NCBI GenBank assembly: GCA_946481275.1
Contig: CAMLMV010000059.1
Coordinates: forward strand, 1-33,657
Length of the DNA: 33,657 nt
DNA from: an uncultured Massilia sp.
Lineage (GTDB): Bacteria; Pseudomonadota; Gammaproteobacteria; Burkholderiales; Burkholderiaceae
Direction of reading: 5' to 3'
A program made the translations under genes and the position numbers. The notes beneath the pieces are model-generated. The model was given only the letters and a program-made list of their open reading frames with translations, searched no databases and was not told the origin of the DNA. This document shows, one piece after another, positions 10,100 to 17,218 of the stretch. Position 1 is the first letter of the stretch. Each line of letters starts with the position of its first letter.

Positions 10100-11065
10100 A
10101 TGATCTACACGTCCGAACCGCAGCAATGGCGCGCCCAGCTTTCCTTGCCCATCGAGCAACGCATCCTCGTCCTGCCCGATGAGGTGCGCGACGTCGTGCA
10201 CCAGGTGAACATGGCGACCGGCCTGGACGCCGTGCCCGCGCCATGCGTGCCCGACGTCGCCCTGCAGGCCGACCTGCGCGCCGCGCTGACGGGCATGCCG
10301 GCCGTCGTGCGCGGCCTCGTGGCCCCGCTGCTGCTGGGCGTGTGCACGGGCCGGGGACTCGGGTCGTCGGGCATCACGGACATCGTGGCGGATGCCGTCG
10401 ACGGCCGCATTCTCGGCTGCGTCGTGTTGCTCGACATGGATCTGCTGGAAACGCATACGGCCAATTCCTGGGCCACGTGGAAGGAAAACCTGCCGTTCGG
10501 GGGCCCCGGCTTTTCGCTGTCCGCGACGATCGCCGCCCCGCACGACGACACCCGCGCGCACGCCCTGCAATTCCTGCTGCTGCACGAATTCGGGCACGTC
10601 GTGACGGCGGGCGGATCGTTCCTGCCGCGCTGGTGGGAGCCGGTGCCGCCAACCGTGTTCCCCTTCCTCGACCTGAGCTGGCATGTGACCGCAGCCGGGC
10701 GCTTCGTGCCGTGGAGCAGCTCCGATTTCGACCTGCGCGGCGCCGTCGATTTCTACGGCACGAACCAACTGCACAGCGACGCCATCGTGACCGCGTACGC
10801 GGGCCTGGAAGGCAGCGATTTTCCCAGCCTATACGGCGCGACGAATCCGTATGACGATTTCGCGGAATGCTTCGCGAGCTATGTCCACAGCGAATTGCTG
10901 GGGCGGCCGTACGTGTTGCGCGTCGATCATGACGGGGTGCCGCAGGCGACGCTGGACGGTTTCTGGGCGAGTCCGCGCAGCGGGGCGAAGCGCGCCTTCA
11001 TGCGGGAATTACTCGGTGAGCCTGCGGTCGTCGCCGGGGACGTGCGGGTGCTGGTCGCAGCGTGA
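10100..11065 (+). CDS. Putative zinc metallopeptidase (HExxH protein)
   Basis: I do not recognise the family. The 321-residue reading from ATG 10100 contains a clear zincin motif H162-E163-F164-G165-H166 inside a hydrophobic helix (residues 155-170). About 90 residues later the helix DDFAECFASYVH could supply a third zinc ligand, E256, as in gluzincins. No signal peptide or membrane helix is evident, so it is probably cytoplasmic. The start is uncertain: ATG 10061 would add 13 residues and neither start has a clear ribosome-binding site. The gene converges on the ATP-grasp gene and overlaps its 3' end by 57 bp. With that gene and the decarboxylase it forms an accessory cassette between the glutaredoxin-like gene and lepA. 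Metallopeptidase activity is inferred from the motif only. Confidence 0.7.
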   Translation: MIYTSEPQQWRAQLSLPIEQRILVLPDEVRDVVHQVNMATGLDAVPAPCVPDVALQADLRAALTGMPAVVRGLVAPLLLGVCTGRGLGSSGITDIVADAVDGRILGCVVLLDMDLLETHTANSWATWKENLPFGGPGFSLSATIAAPHDDTRAHALQFLLLHEFGHVVTAGGSFLPRWWEPVPPTVFPFLDLSWHVTAAGRFVPWSSSDFDLRGAVDFYGTNQLHSDAIVTAYAGLEGSDFPSLYGATNPYDDFAECFASYVHSELLGRPYVLRVDHDGVPQATLDGFWASPRSGAKRAFMRELLGEPAVVAGDVRVLVAA

Positions 11066-12244
11066 CCGCAGCATCGCCTCGAACGCCCCGAACACCTTGT
11101 CCATCACGGGTCTCTTGTACGGATACCTGCCCGGATCGTCCATCGCGTGCACGACCATCGCGTTGTCCACTTCGAAGATGAGCAGCCGTCCATCGCGCGT
11201 CTCCGCGCAATCGATGCCCAGGTAAGGCAAGCCGATGCGCGCGTCGATCTCCGCCAGCGCCGCCGCGTGACGGCGTGCGAAACCCTCATCGAAGCGGGCC
11301 ATCCCGGCCGCCTCCTCCGCCCGCTTGGCGGCGCTGTCGTCCATGCCCGCGTTCAGGTAGTGCACCATCCAGTGCGACGAGATCGCCAGGTGGCAGATGA
11401 ACGGCTTGCCGTCGATGAGCACGACGCGGTATTTGCGGAACTGGCCGTCGGGACTGGAATAATCGACGAACGGCGCCAGATAAAACTCGCCGGCCGGGTG
11501 CGCCGCCACATAGTCGCCCAACGCGGCGGCGTCATCCACCTTTTGCAGGTCCGTGCCCGCGTGCGAATCGACTGGCCGCCCGATCATGGGAAACGCCACG
11601 TCGGTTAGTTGCATTGCGGCCGCACGGTCCATACGCACCGTGCGCGGCACCAGCATGCCGGGTACGCCATCGAGCTGCGCGCAGGCGCCGTCGCGCGACA
11701 GGCGTGCAATCCGTTCCGGCCGGTTGATGACGGGCCGCGGCCAGCCTTCCAGCATCCGCGCCACGTCACGCAGGAGCGGCGCGTTGGCGTCGCACTGCGC
11801 GATCGCCACGAACAGCACGTCGTGGCCGGGCACCTGTTCCGGCAGCGGCAGGTCGGGCGTCACGTACTGCACGGTCGCGGCGATGTTCGACGTTTGCAGC
11901 AGGAATTCGATGGGCGTGTTGGCCATGAAATCGCCGGGGCCCATCAGCAAGAGCAGGTTCAAGGTGGGCGTGCGGGCCGGCGCCGGCAGTGCGTACACCG
12001 GCCTGAGCGCCAGCGCATGCCGCTGCACATCCAGCCCTGTCTCCCGCTGGCCGAGCAGTTGCAGCACGAAGCTGGCATCCAGCCACGCGTTCGCATCGTC
12101 GGGATGCTCCCCGGCACGGGCCAGCAGCCGTTCGCCGACGGGGCGCAGGTCGGCGCGCTCGAAGGCGCAGCGCATCAGCGTCGCGGCACCGATCAGCGGC
12201 GCGTATGGCGTGCCGGCGGCGTCGAGGAGCCCGGTCGCGATCAT
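11009..12244 (-). CDS. TPR-like/ATP-grasp protein
   Basis: The 411-residue protein appears to have two parts. Residues 1-90 form helical, Ala/Leu-rich sequence resembling tetratricopeptide repeats (ANAWLDASFVLQLLGQRETG, then ALALRP). Residues from about 95 look like an ATP-grasp ligase: a pre-ATP-grasp segment beginning LNLLLLMGPGDFMANTP, a nucleotide-binding strand FPMIGRPVDSHAGTD (219-232), the strand FYLAPFVDY, the core FRKYRVVLIDGKPF (269-282), and a probable metal-binding end GLPYLGIDCAETRDGRLLIFEVDN with D345, E358 and D360. ATP-grasp enzymes typically join a carboxylate to an amine or thiol via an acyl phosphate. The start codon overlaps the decarboxylase stop as ATGA, which points to coupled translation and a shared pathway. 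Its substrate cannot be inferred. Confidence 0.75.
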   Translation of the reverse strand: MIATGLLDAAGTPYAPLIGAATLMRCAFERADLRPVGERLLARAGEHPDDANAWLDASFVLQLLGQRETGLDVQRHALALRPVYALPAPARTPTLNLLLLMGPGDFMANTPIEFLLQTSNIAATVQYVTPDLPLPEQVPGHDVLFVAIAQCDANAPLLRDVARMLEGWPRPVINRPERIARLSRDGACAQLDGVPGMLVPRTVRMDRAAAMQLTDVAFPMIGRPVDSHAGTDLQKVDDAAALGDYVAAHPAGEFYLAPFVDYSSPDGQFRKYRVVLIDGKPFICHLAISSHWMVHYLNAGMDDSAAKRAEEAAGMARFDEGFARRHAAALAEIDARIGLPYLGIDCAETRDGRLLIFEVDNAMVVHAMDDPGRYPYKRPVMDKVFGAFEAMLRSRCDQHPHVPGDDRRLTE

Positions 12245-13683
12245 GACAGGCGGCGGCCGGCGCGCAGCACGGCATCGACGAGCGCGTCGACGTCGGCCGG
12301 GCCCGTGCGGTGGTTGACGATGGCGGCGCGGATCGCGTAACGGCCATCGAGCGTCGTCGCGGATGGCGCCACGCGGCCTTCGTCATACAGGGCCAGCACG
12401 ATCTCGCGGTTCACGCGTTCCGCGTCGGGACAGGCATAGCGGAAGCAGACGATGTTCAACGTGACGGGCGCCGCCAGCTCCAGTTCCGGCTCGGCCGCGA
12501 TGCGTCCAGCGAGGCGGCGGGCCAGCGCGCACGCGGCAGAGATCGAGCGGCCGATGGCGTCGGCGCCGTGGACCTGGAACGCCAGCCACGTCTTCAGCGC
12601 GCGGAAACCCCGCGACAGGTCTGGCCCGAGGTCGCACGGCCACGCCGTCCCCGCCGCAAGTCCCCTCCCCGCGCGCTGCAGGTAGGCGGCCGGTGCCGCG
12701 AACGCGTCGAGCATGTGCGCGCCGTCGCGCGCCATGAAAAAACCGGCGTCGTACGGCACCTGGCCCCATTTATGAAAATCGAAGGCGATGGAATCGGCGC
12801 GGGAGATGCCGTCGAGTAGCGGCGCGACGTCCGGCGCCAGCATCCCCAGCGCCGCGTAGGCGCCGTCGACGTGCAGCCACAGCCCCTGTTCGCGCGCGAA
12901 GTCGGCCAGTGCCGCGAGCGGATCGATGGCGCCCGTGTTCACGGTGCCGGCACTGGCGACGACGAGGAACGGCCGCAACCCGCCATGGCGATCTGCCGCG
13001 ACCTGCGCAGCGAGATCGCGGACGTCCATGCGGCCGGCGGCATCCACGCGCACGGTGCGCAATGCATCGGTGCCGAAGCCCGCCATGTCCATCGCCTTCG
13101 CGATGCAGCCATGCGCTTCCGCCGACGCGTAGGCGCGCAGGCCGGCATGCGCCGCGAGCCCCTGCGCGCGCACGTCGCGCCCGAGCGCCCGCGTGCGCGC
13201 GACGACGACGCCCATGAAGTTGGCGATCGACGTGCCCGTGACGAACACGCCGCGGGCCCCGTCGGGAAAGCCGAACAGGGATGCCATCCAGTCCGACACC
13301 TGGCGCTCCACCTCGACGGGCGCCTGGTTGCGGCCGCCGACGTTCGCGTTCAGCGCCCCGGCGATCATCTCGGCGACGATGCCCACCGGCGTGCCCGCGC
13401 CGTGCACCCAGCCCATGAAGCCGGGGTGCGGGTTGCCGACGGTGTAGGGAATGACGTTGTCCTGCAGGCTACGGTATGCGTCCGCCAGCGAACCCGGAGC
13501 ACGCGGCAGCGGTGCGCGCAGGCTCTCCCGCGCGGCGTCCGGCATCTGCTGCCAGACGGGCCGCGCGCGCACGCCTTCCAGGTGGTCGAACATGTCGTCC
13601 AGGATCCGGTGCGCGAGGGCGCGGAGTTCCGTCCAGTCCTCGGGGTCCAGCGTAGCGTCGGGGCCGTCAGCCATATGCATCAT
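12241..13683 (-). CDS. Group II PLP-dependent decarboxylase (aromatic amino acid decarboxylase-like)
   Basis: The 480-residue protein belongs to the pyridoxal-phosphate decarboxylase family that includes aromatic L-amino acid, histidine and glutamate decarboxylases. Visible features are the substrate-side segment GNPHPGFMGWVHGAG, the conserved ASAEAHGCIAKAMDMAG (H191 stacks on PLP), ASAGTVNTGAIDPL, the aspartate D273 in HVDGAY, and the PLP-binding lysine K305 in FDFHKWGQVPYDAG. It would release CO2 from an amino acid to give an amine in the cytoplasm; which amino acid is unknown. It overlaps the downstream TPR-like/ATP-grasp gene by ATGA. The start is the first of several ATGs (MMHM) and has no obvious ribosome-binding site. 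The 88 bp upstream gap to the glutaredoxin-like gene must hold its promoter if it has its own. Confidence 0.88.
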   Translation of the reverse strand: MMHMADGPDATLDPEDWTELRALAHRILDDMFDHLEGVRARPVWQQMPDAARESLRAPLPRAPGSLADAYRSLQDNVIPYTVGNPHPGFMGWVHGAGTPVGIVAEMIAGALNANVGGRNQAPVEVERQVSDWMASLFGFPDGARGVFVTGTSIANFMGVVVARTRALGRDVRAQGLAAHAGLRAYASAEAHGCIAKAMDMAGFGTDALRTVRVDAAGRMDVRDLAAQVAADRHGGLRPFLVVASAGTVNTGAIDPLAALADFAREQGLWLHVDGAYAALGMLAPDVAPLLDGISRADSIAFDFHKWGQVPYDAGFFMARDGAHMLDAFAAPAAYLQRAGRGLAAGTAWPCDLGPDLSRGFRALKTWLAFQVHGADAIGRSISAACALARRLAGRIAAEPELELAAPVTLNIVCFRYACPDAERVNREIVLALYDEGRVAPSATTLDGRYAIRAAIVNHRTGPADVDALVDAVLRAGRRLS

Positions 13684-13771
13684 TCAGGAAGCGATGCGGC
13701 CGATTATCGCAGGTCGGCTGGCATTCGATCCATGGAGCAAGATGTAAAAATCCTGGCTATTGGCCGAATGT

Positions 13772-14038
13772 CTAGACGGCCGGCTCCTCCTGACCGAGAT
13801 GGCGCCGCAGCGCCCCCTCGTCGAGGAAGTAATGACAAAGCTCGGTGCCGGCCGGCCCGGCGACCAGCACCGGCACCAGCTCGTCGTAGCGGGCGACGAG
13901 GACCGGGTCGGCATCGACGTCGACCACGTCCACCGTGTACGCCTGCCCCTGGCGGGCCATGAACGCCTGCAGCGCCGCGAGCATGTCCTCGCACAGGTGG
14001 CAGTACGACCGGGAGTACAACGTAAACCGTGTACTCAT
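13772..14038 (-). CDS. Glutaredoxin family protein
   Basis: This is an 88-residue thioredoxin-fold protein with the redox motif C13-H-L-C16 directly after the first strand (FTLYSRSYCHLC). A cis-proline position follows in ELVPVLV, and the C-terminal helix is DEGALRRHL. It resembles the small glutaredoxin-like (DUF836) proteins usually found next to mucD and lepA in betaproteobacteria. It probably acts as a cytoplasmic thiol reductant; no signal peptide is present. The ATG overlaps the mucD stop by four bases (ATGA). Downstream, where I would expect lepA, the decarboxylase cassette intervenes. Confidence 0.88.
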   Translation of the reverse strand: MSTRFTLYSRSYCHLCEDMLAALQAFMARQGQAYTVDVVDVDADPVLVARYDELVPVLVAGPAGTELCHYFLDEGALRRHLGQEEPAV

Positions 14039-15489
14039 TGGCGCGGCCGGATGACGAGGTAGCGCGAGACATTATCTCTGCGCACCAGCAGCGCCACCGG
14101 CTTCTTCGCGTCGAGCTTGGCGACGAGGCCGTTGAACTGGGCGGCACCCGTGATCTCGACGTTGTTCATCTGCAGGATCACGTCGCCCTGGCGGATGCCG
14201 GCCGACGCGGCGCGTCCTTCGGCGAACTCGACGAGCACGCCGGCCTCCGTCTTGAGCTCCCGCTTCTGCGCTGCGGTGAGATCGGAGACGTGCAGGCCCA
14301 GTGCGTTCGGCGCCTGGTCCGGCGCCGGTTTCTTGGGCGTCGCTTTCGCCGTCGGCGATTTTTCGTCTTGCAGTTCGACGATGGTCACCGGCAGGTCGAG
14401 CTGGCTGCCGCGGCGCCACACGGTGACGGTGGCGCGGCTGCCGACGGCGCTGCCGCCGACGAGGCGCGGCAGGTCGGAGCTGCGCTCGATGTCCTTGCCG
14501 TTGAATTTCAGGATGATGTCGCCGACCTTGACGCCGGCCTTGTCCGCCGGGCCGCCCGACTCCACCATCGCGACCTCGGCGCCGCGCGCGCGGTCCAGGC
14601 CGAGCGATTCGGCGACGTCGGTCGTGACTTCGCTGATCTGGACGCCGAGGCGCCCGCGCGTCACCTTGCCCGTCTTGCGGATCTGGTCGGAAACGCGCAT
14701 GACCTCGTCGATCGGCACGGCGAACGAGATACCGTTATAGGCGCCGGACAGCGTGGCGATCTGCGAGTTGATGCCGATGACCTCGCCGCGCATGTTGATC
14801 AGGGGGCCGCCCGAGTTGCCGGGGTTGACGGCCACGTCGCTCTGGATCAGCGGCAGGTATTCGCCCGTGTCGCGTGCCTTGGCGGAGATGATGCCGGCGG
14901 TCACCGTGTTCTCCAGGTTGAACGGGGAGCCGATGGCGATCACCCACTCGCCCACGCGGATCTTGCTGGAATCGCCGATGCGCACATTGGGCAGGTTGCG
15001 CGCGTCCACTTTCAGCAGGGCCACGTCGCTGCGCGCGTCCGAGCCCAGCACCTTGGCCTTGAATTCGCGGCGGTCGGTCAGGGTCACGACGACCTCGTCC
15101 GCGCCTTCCACCACGTGCGCATTGGTGAGCACGTACCCGTCGTCCGAGATGATGAAGCCGGAACCGACGCCCCGCTGCACACGCTCTTCCTGCGGCTGCT
15201 CCGCGGGGCCGCCGCGGCGTCCGCGCGGCACCATCTGGCCGCCGAAGAAGCGGCGCAGGAATTCCTGCATCTCCTCGTCGGGGCCGCCCTGGTCGAGGCG
15301 GATGCGTTCGGTGGTGCGGATGTTGACGACGGCCGGGCCGACCTTGTCGACGAGGTCGGCAAAGTCGGGCAGGCCTGTGACGGTCGGGGCGGCAACGGGA
15401 GCGGCCGCATGGGCCGCCGGGAGGGACATCAGACTCGCGCCCGCAAAGACGAGGGCGGACAGGATCGCGCTTCCAGTTTTGCTTGTCAT
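14035..15489 (-). CDS. mucD: Do-family periplasmic serine endoprotease (MucD/DegQ type)
   Basis: This is a periplasmic quality-control protease of the HtrA family, part of the sigma-E envelope-stress response. The 484-residue precursor has a signal peptide ending at AHA (about residues 1-28). The trypsin-like domain has catalytic triad H125 (TNAHVV), D155 (RSDVALLKV) and S226 (GNSGGPL). Two PDZ domains follow (about residues 280-375 and 395-480), with carboxylate-binding RGRLGVQI in the first. A Lys/Pro-rich linker separates the PDZ domains. The ATG at 15489 is chosen for the signal peptide; the longer frame upstream has none. It follows rpoE-rseA, but the expected rseB is missing between rseA and this gene. 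Confidence 0.95.
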   Translation of the reverse strand: MTSKTGSAILSALVFAGASLMSLPAAHAAAPVAAPTVTGLPDFADLVDKVGPAVVNIRTTERIRLDQGGPDEEMQEFLRRFFGGQMVPRGRRGGPAEQPQEERVQRGVGSGFIISDDGYVLTNAHVVEGADEVVVTLTDRREFKAKVLGSDARSDVALLKVDARNLPNVRIGDSSKIRVGEWVIAIGSPFNLENTVTAGIISAKARDTGEYLPLIQSDVAVNPGNSGGPLINMRGEVIGINSQIATLSGAYNGISFAVPIDEVMRVSDQIRKTGKVTRGRLGVQISEVTTDVAESLGLDRARGAEVAMVESGGPADKAGVKVGDIILKFNGKDIERSSDLPRLVGGSAVGSRATVTVWRRGSQLDLPVTIVELQDEKSPTAKATPKKPAPDQAPNALGLHVSDLTAAQKRELKTEAGVLVEFAEGRAASAGIRQGDVILQMNNVEITGAAQFNGLVAKLDAKKPVALLVRRDNVSRYLVIRPRQ

Positions 15490-15621
15490 AGGATCGGTAA
15501 GGTCTGTGCTTGGATGGTTCGTATGGTAAGACAAAAGTGCACTGTTGTCGCGTTGGCACGCCGTGCCGAACGGACTGCGCTGCCCGGGCCGGCAGCGATG
15601 ACGCATGACCAGCGGATCGGC

Positions 15622-15921
15622 TCAGGTGGGGTCGGCCGCGACGGTCGCCTGGCCGGCGGCGTCGGTGGCGACGGCTGCGCGTTTGCCCGGCAGCGGCTCG
15701 GCCGCGAGACGGGCCGCCAGGCGTTCCGCGAAGCCGGGCGATACGTCCGGCGCGGGATCCGCGCGCAGGACGTCGCCGATCTGGTGAAAGCGGGCCCAGG
15801 CCTGGCGGCCGTCCGGCGTGTCGAGGGCGGCAAGCGCCAGTTCCTGGTCGACATCCGGGATCTCGCCGTCGCAGAGCGCCGAGATGAGTTCACGGTTTTT
15901 CTTGTTCGTGTCCATAGCCAT
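15622..15921 (-). CDS. rseA: RseA-like anti-sigma-E factor, short form
   Basis: This protein of about 99 residues matches the N-terminal cytoplasmic domain of RseA, which clamps sigma-E: RELISALCDGEIPD, then ALAALDTPDGRQAWARFHQIGDVLR, then a GFAERLAARLAAEP helix. Canonical RseA continues into a membrane helix and a periplasmic domain that is cut by DegS and RseP. Here the protein ends in an Ala-rich tail with no hydrophobic segment. I looked in the other minus-strand frames of the 132 bp before mucD and found no membrane helix there either. Starts at ATG 15921 or 15915 are both possible; a GTG at 15924 is less likely. It follows rpoE by about 37 bp. If functional, it would be a soluble anti-sigma factor that needs a different release mechanism. 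Confidence 0.82.
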   Translation of the reverse strand: MAMDTNKKNRELISALCDGEIPDVDQELALAALDTPDGRQAWARFHQIGDVLRADPAPDVSPGFAERLAARLAAEPLPGKRAAVATDAAGQATVAADPT

Positions 15922-15958
15922 CACGCCGGTATGTGAATTCCTGTCTTCATATCGCTAC

Positions 15959-16561
15959 CTACCGACGTTTGTCCGCCGAGATATCGAGCAAGGGCCGCAA
16001 TTTCTCGGCGATGACTTCGCGCGCCCGGAAAATGCGGCTCCGCACCGTACCGATTGGACACGCCATCACTTCGGAGATTTCCTCGTAGCTTAAACCTTCA
16101 ATTTCACGCAGGACGATCGCCGTCCTCAATTCCAGCGGCAATGCTTCCATGGCCGCATTCACGGTATAGGCGATCTGCTTGCTGGCCAGCACCGATTCCG
16201 GTGTATTAATGTCTCGCAAGCTATCCGCGTCGTCAAATCCTTCCGCACGTTCGGCATCGGCTTCCGTCGAGGTCGGCGCCCGCCTGCCTTGCGTAACAAG
16301 AAAATTCTTTGCCGTATTAATTCCTATTCGATACAGCCACGTATAAAACGCGGAATCGCCGCGGAAATGGCGCAGCGCACGGAATGCCTTGATAAAGGTT
16401 TCCTGCACCACGTCTTCCGCCTCGGCCGGATCGTGCACGAGGCGCGACACGAGCCGCATCAGGCGGCGCTGGTATTTCGCCACCAGCAGGTCGAACGCCC
16501 GGCGATCGCCCGCCTGGACGCGCTCAACCAGCAGTTGATCACATTCGCGTTCGGTCGTCAC
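15959..16561 (-). CDS. rpoE: RNA polymerase sigma factor RpoE (ECF, sigma-E/AlgU type)
   Basis: This extracytoplasmic-function sigma factor directs transcription of envelope-stress genes. The 200-residue protein has region 2 (FDLLVAKYQRRLMRLVSRLV, AEDVVQETFIKAF with the -10 recognition helix, then FYTWLYRIGINTAKN). Region 4 follows with a helix-turn-helix (LSYEEISEVMACPIGTVRSRIFRAREVI). The region 2 and region 4 sequences are close to AlgU/RpoE. The start at 16561 is a GTG codon (GTGACGACCGAA) with a weak ribosome-binding site. It is followed by rseA and mucD. A short inverted repeat lies 40-60 bp upstream of the start. Confidence 0.95.
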   Translation of the reverse strand: MTTERECDQLLVERVQAGDRRAFDLLVAKYQRRLMRLVSRLVHDPAEAEDVVQETFIKAFRALRHFRGDSAFYTWLYRIGINTAKNFLVTQGRRAPTSTEADAERAEGFDDADSLRDINTPESVLASKQIAYTVNAAMEALPLELRTAIVLREIEGLSYEEISEVMACPIGTVRSRIFRAREVIAEKLRPLLDISADKRR

Positions 16562-16600
16562 TGCAATGCCCCGTTGGCTGCGGCGGCGTCCCTGTTATAC

Positions 16601-16621
16601 GGAAACGGTGTGCACGTTTCC
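16601..16621. promoter_or_regulatory. Inverted repeat upstream of rpoE
   Basis: GGAAACG (16601-16607) and CGTTTCC (16615-16621) form perfect 7 bp arms around a 7 bp spacer. The element begins just after the stop of the YgfX-like gene and lies 40-60 bp before the rpoE start. On the minus strand GGAAAC is followed after 16 bp by TATAAC. This loosely resembles an ECF-type promoter with GGAAC-like -35, but the -10 does not match the E. coli sigma-E consensus. It may be a promoter, an operator or both. Confidence 0.4.
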
Positions 16622-17122
16622 TTAAGAGTTGGTCCGCTGCAATGAGTTCGTCGTGAATTCGCATCCTTCGTCTGCATGTCCGCGCCGGCCGGCCACTGCC
16701 AGCGCGACGGCCAGCGCGCGCCACGCGGCGGCATCGACGCTGTCGCGCCACACGCACAGGACGCGCGGCCCCGTGCCCGGCGCGGCGTGCCGCAACACCA
16801 TCAGCATCGGCCAGATGACCGATCCGGGCAGCAGGACCGCATTGCCCTCCGGCGGCAGGCCCACGCCCTGTTGTACCGTCACGCGTAAGTCGCCGGTTCC
16901 AGAAATATCAATCTGGTGCGTCTTTGGACGATGGGCCGCCGCGCCCAGCACCGCGCCGCCGGCGGCCGCCAGCGCCAATGCGACGAGCGGCGCGAGCCGG
17001 ACATGGCCGGGTGCCGCCAGCCCGATGGCCAGCGCCGCTGCGAGGAAGGCCAGGCCGCAGCCACCCCATACGAACCGCTGGATGCGCGACGGCCTGACGA
17101 GCGCGGACACCGCGATCGACAT
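16622..17122 (-). CDS. YgfX-like membrane protein
   Basis: The 166-residue protein (from ATG 17122) has two hydrophobic helices in the first 75 residues (FVWGGCGLAFLAAALAIGLA and LAPLVALALAAAGGAVLG). A small soluble domain then contains LPGSVIWPMLMVLRH and RVLCVWRDSVDAAAWRALAVAL. That layout, with two membrane helices, a conserved W/LVVLR-type strand and the D-x-AWRxL helix, resembles the YgfX/CptA group (DUF1434) of inner-membrane proteins. The similarity is read by eye and is moderate. A TTG start at 17134 would add four residues. It lies between the fabF terminator and rpoE and may be the first gene of the rpoE transcription unit. Its role in this position is unknown to me. Confidence 0.7.
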   Translation of the reverse strand: MSIAVSALVRPSRIQRFVWGGCGLAFLAAALAIGLAAPGHVRLAPLVALALAAAGGAVLGAAAHRPKTHQIDISGTGDLRVTVQQGVGLPPEGNAVLLPGSVIWPMLMVLRHAAPGTGPRVLCVWRDSVDAAAWRALAVALAVAGRRGHADEGCEFTTNSLQRTNS

Positions 17123-17153
17123 GGGTGTTTCCAATTAGAAGTAGAGGAGGTCA

Positions 17154-17192
17154 GAAATGACAAACGCCCATTCCTTGGACAGGAATGGGCGT
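17154..17192 (-). terminator. Rho-independent terminator after fabF
   Basis: A perfect 12 bp stem, ACGCCCATTCCT (17164-17175) with AGGAATGGGCGT (17181-17192), encloses a 5-base loop. Read on the minus strand, it is followed by the T-rich run TTTGTCATTT. It lies 27 bp after the fabF stop and separates the fatty-acid block from the YgfX-like/rpoE block. Confidence 0.85.
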
Positions 17193-17218
17193 CCGAAAGT
17201 TCGACTATCGACGGATCG

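Noticed and set aside
12871..13962. Plus-strand open frames opposite the decarboxylase
   Set aside because: The minus-strand frame has clear PLP-enzyme motifs; the plus frames are low-complexity Arg/Ala shadows.
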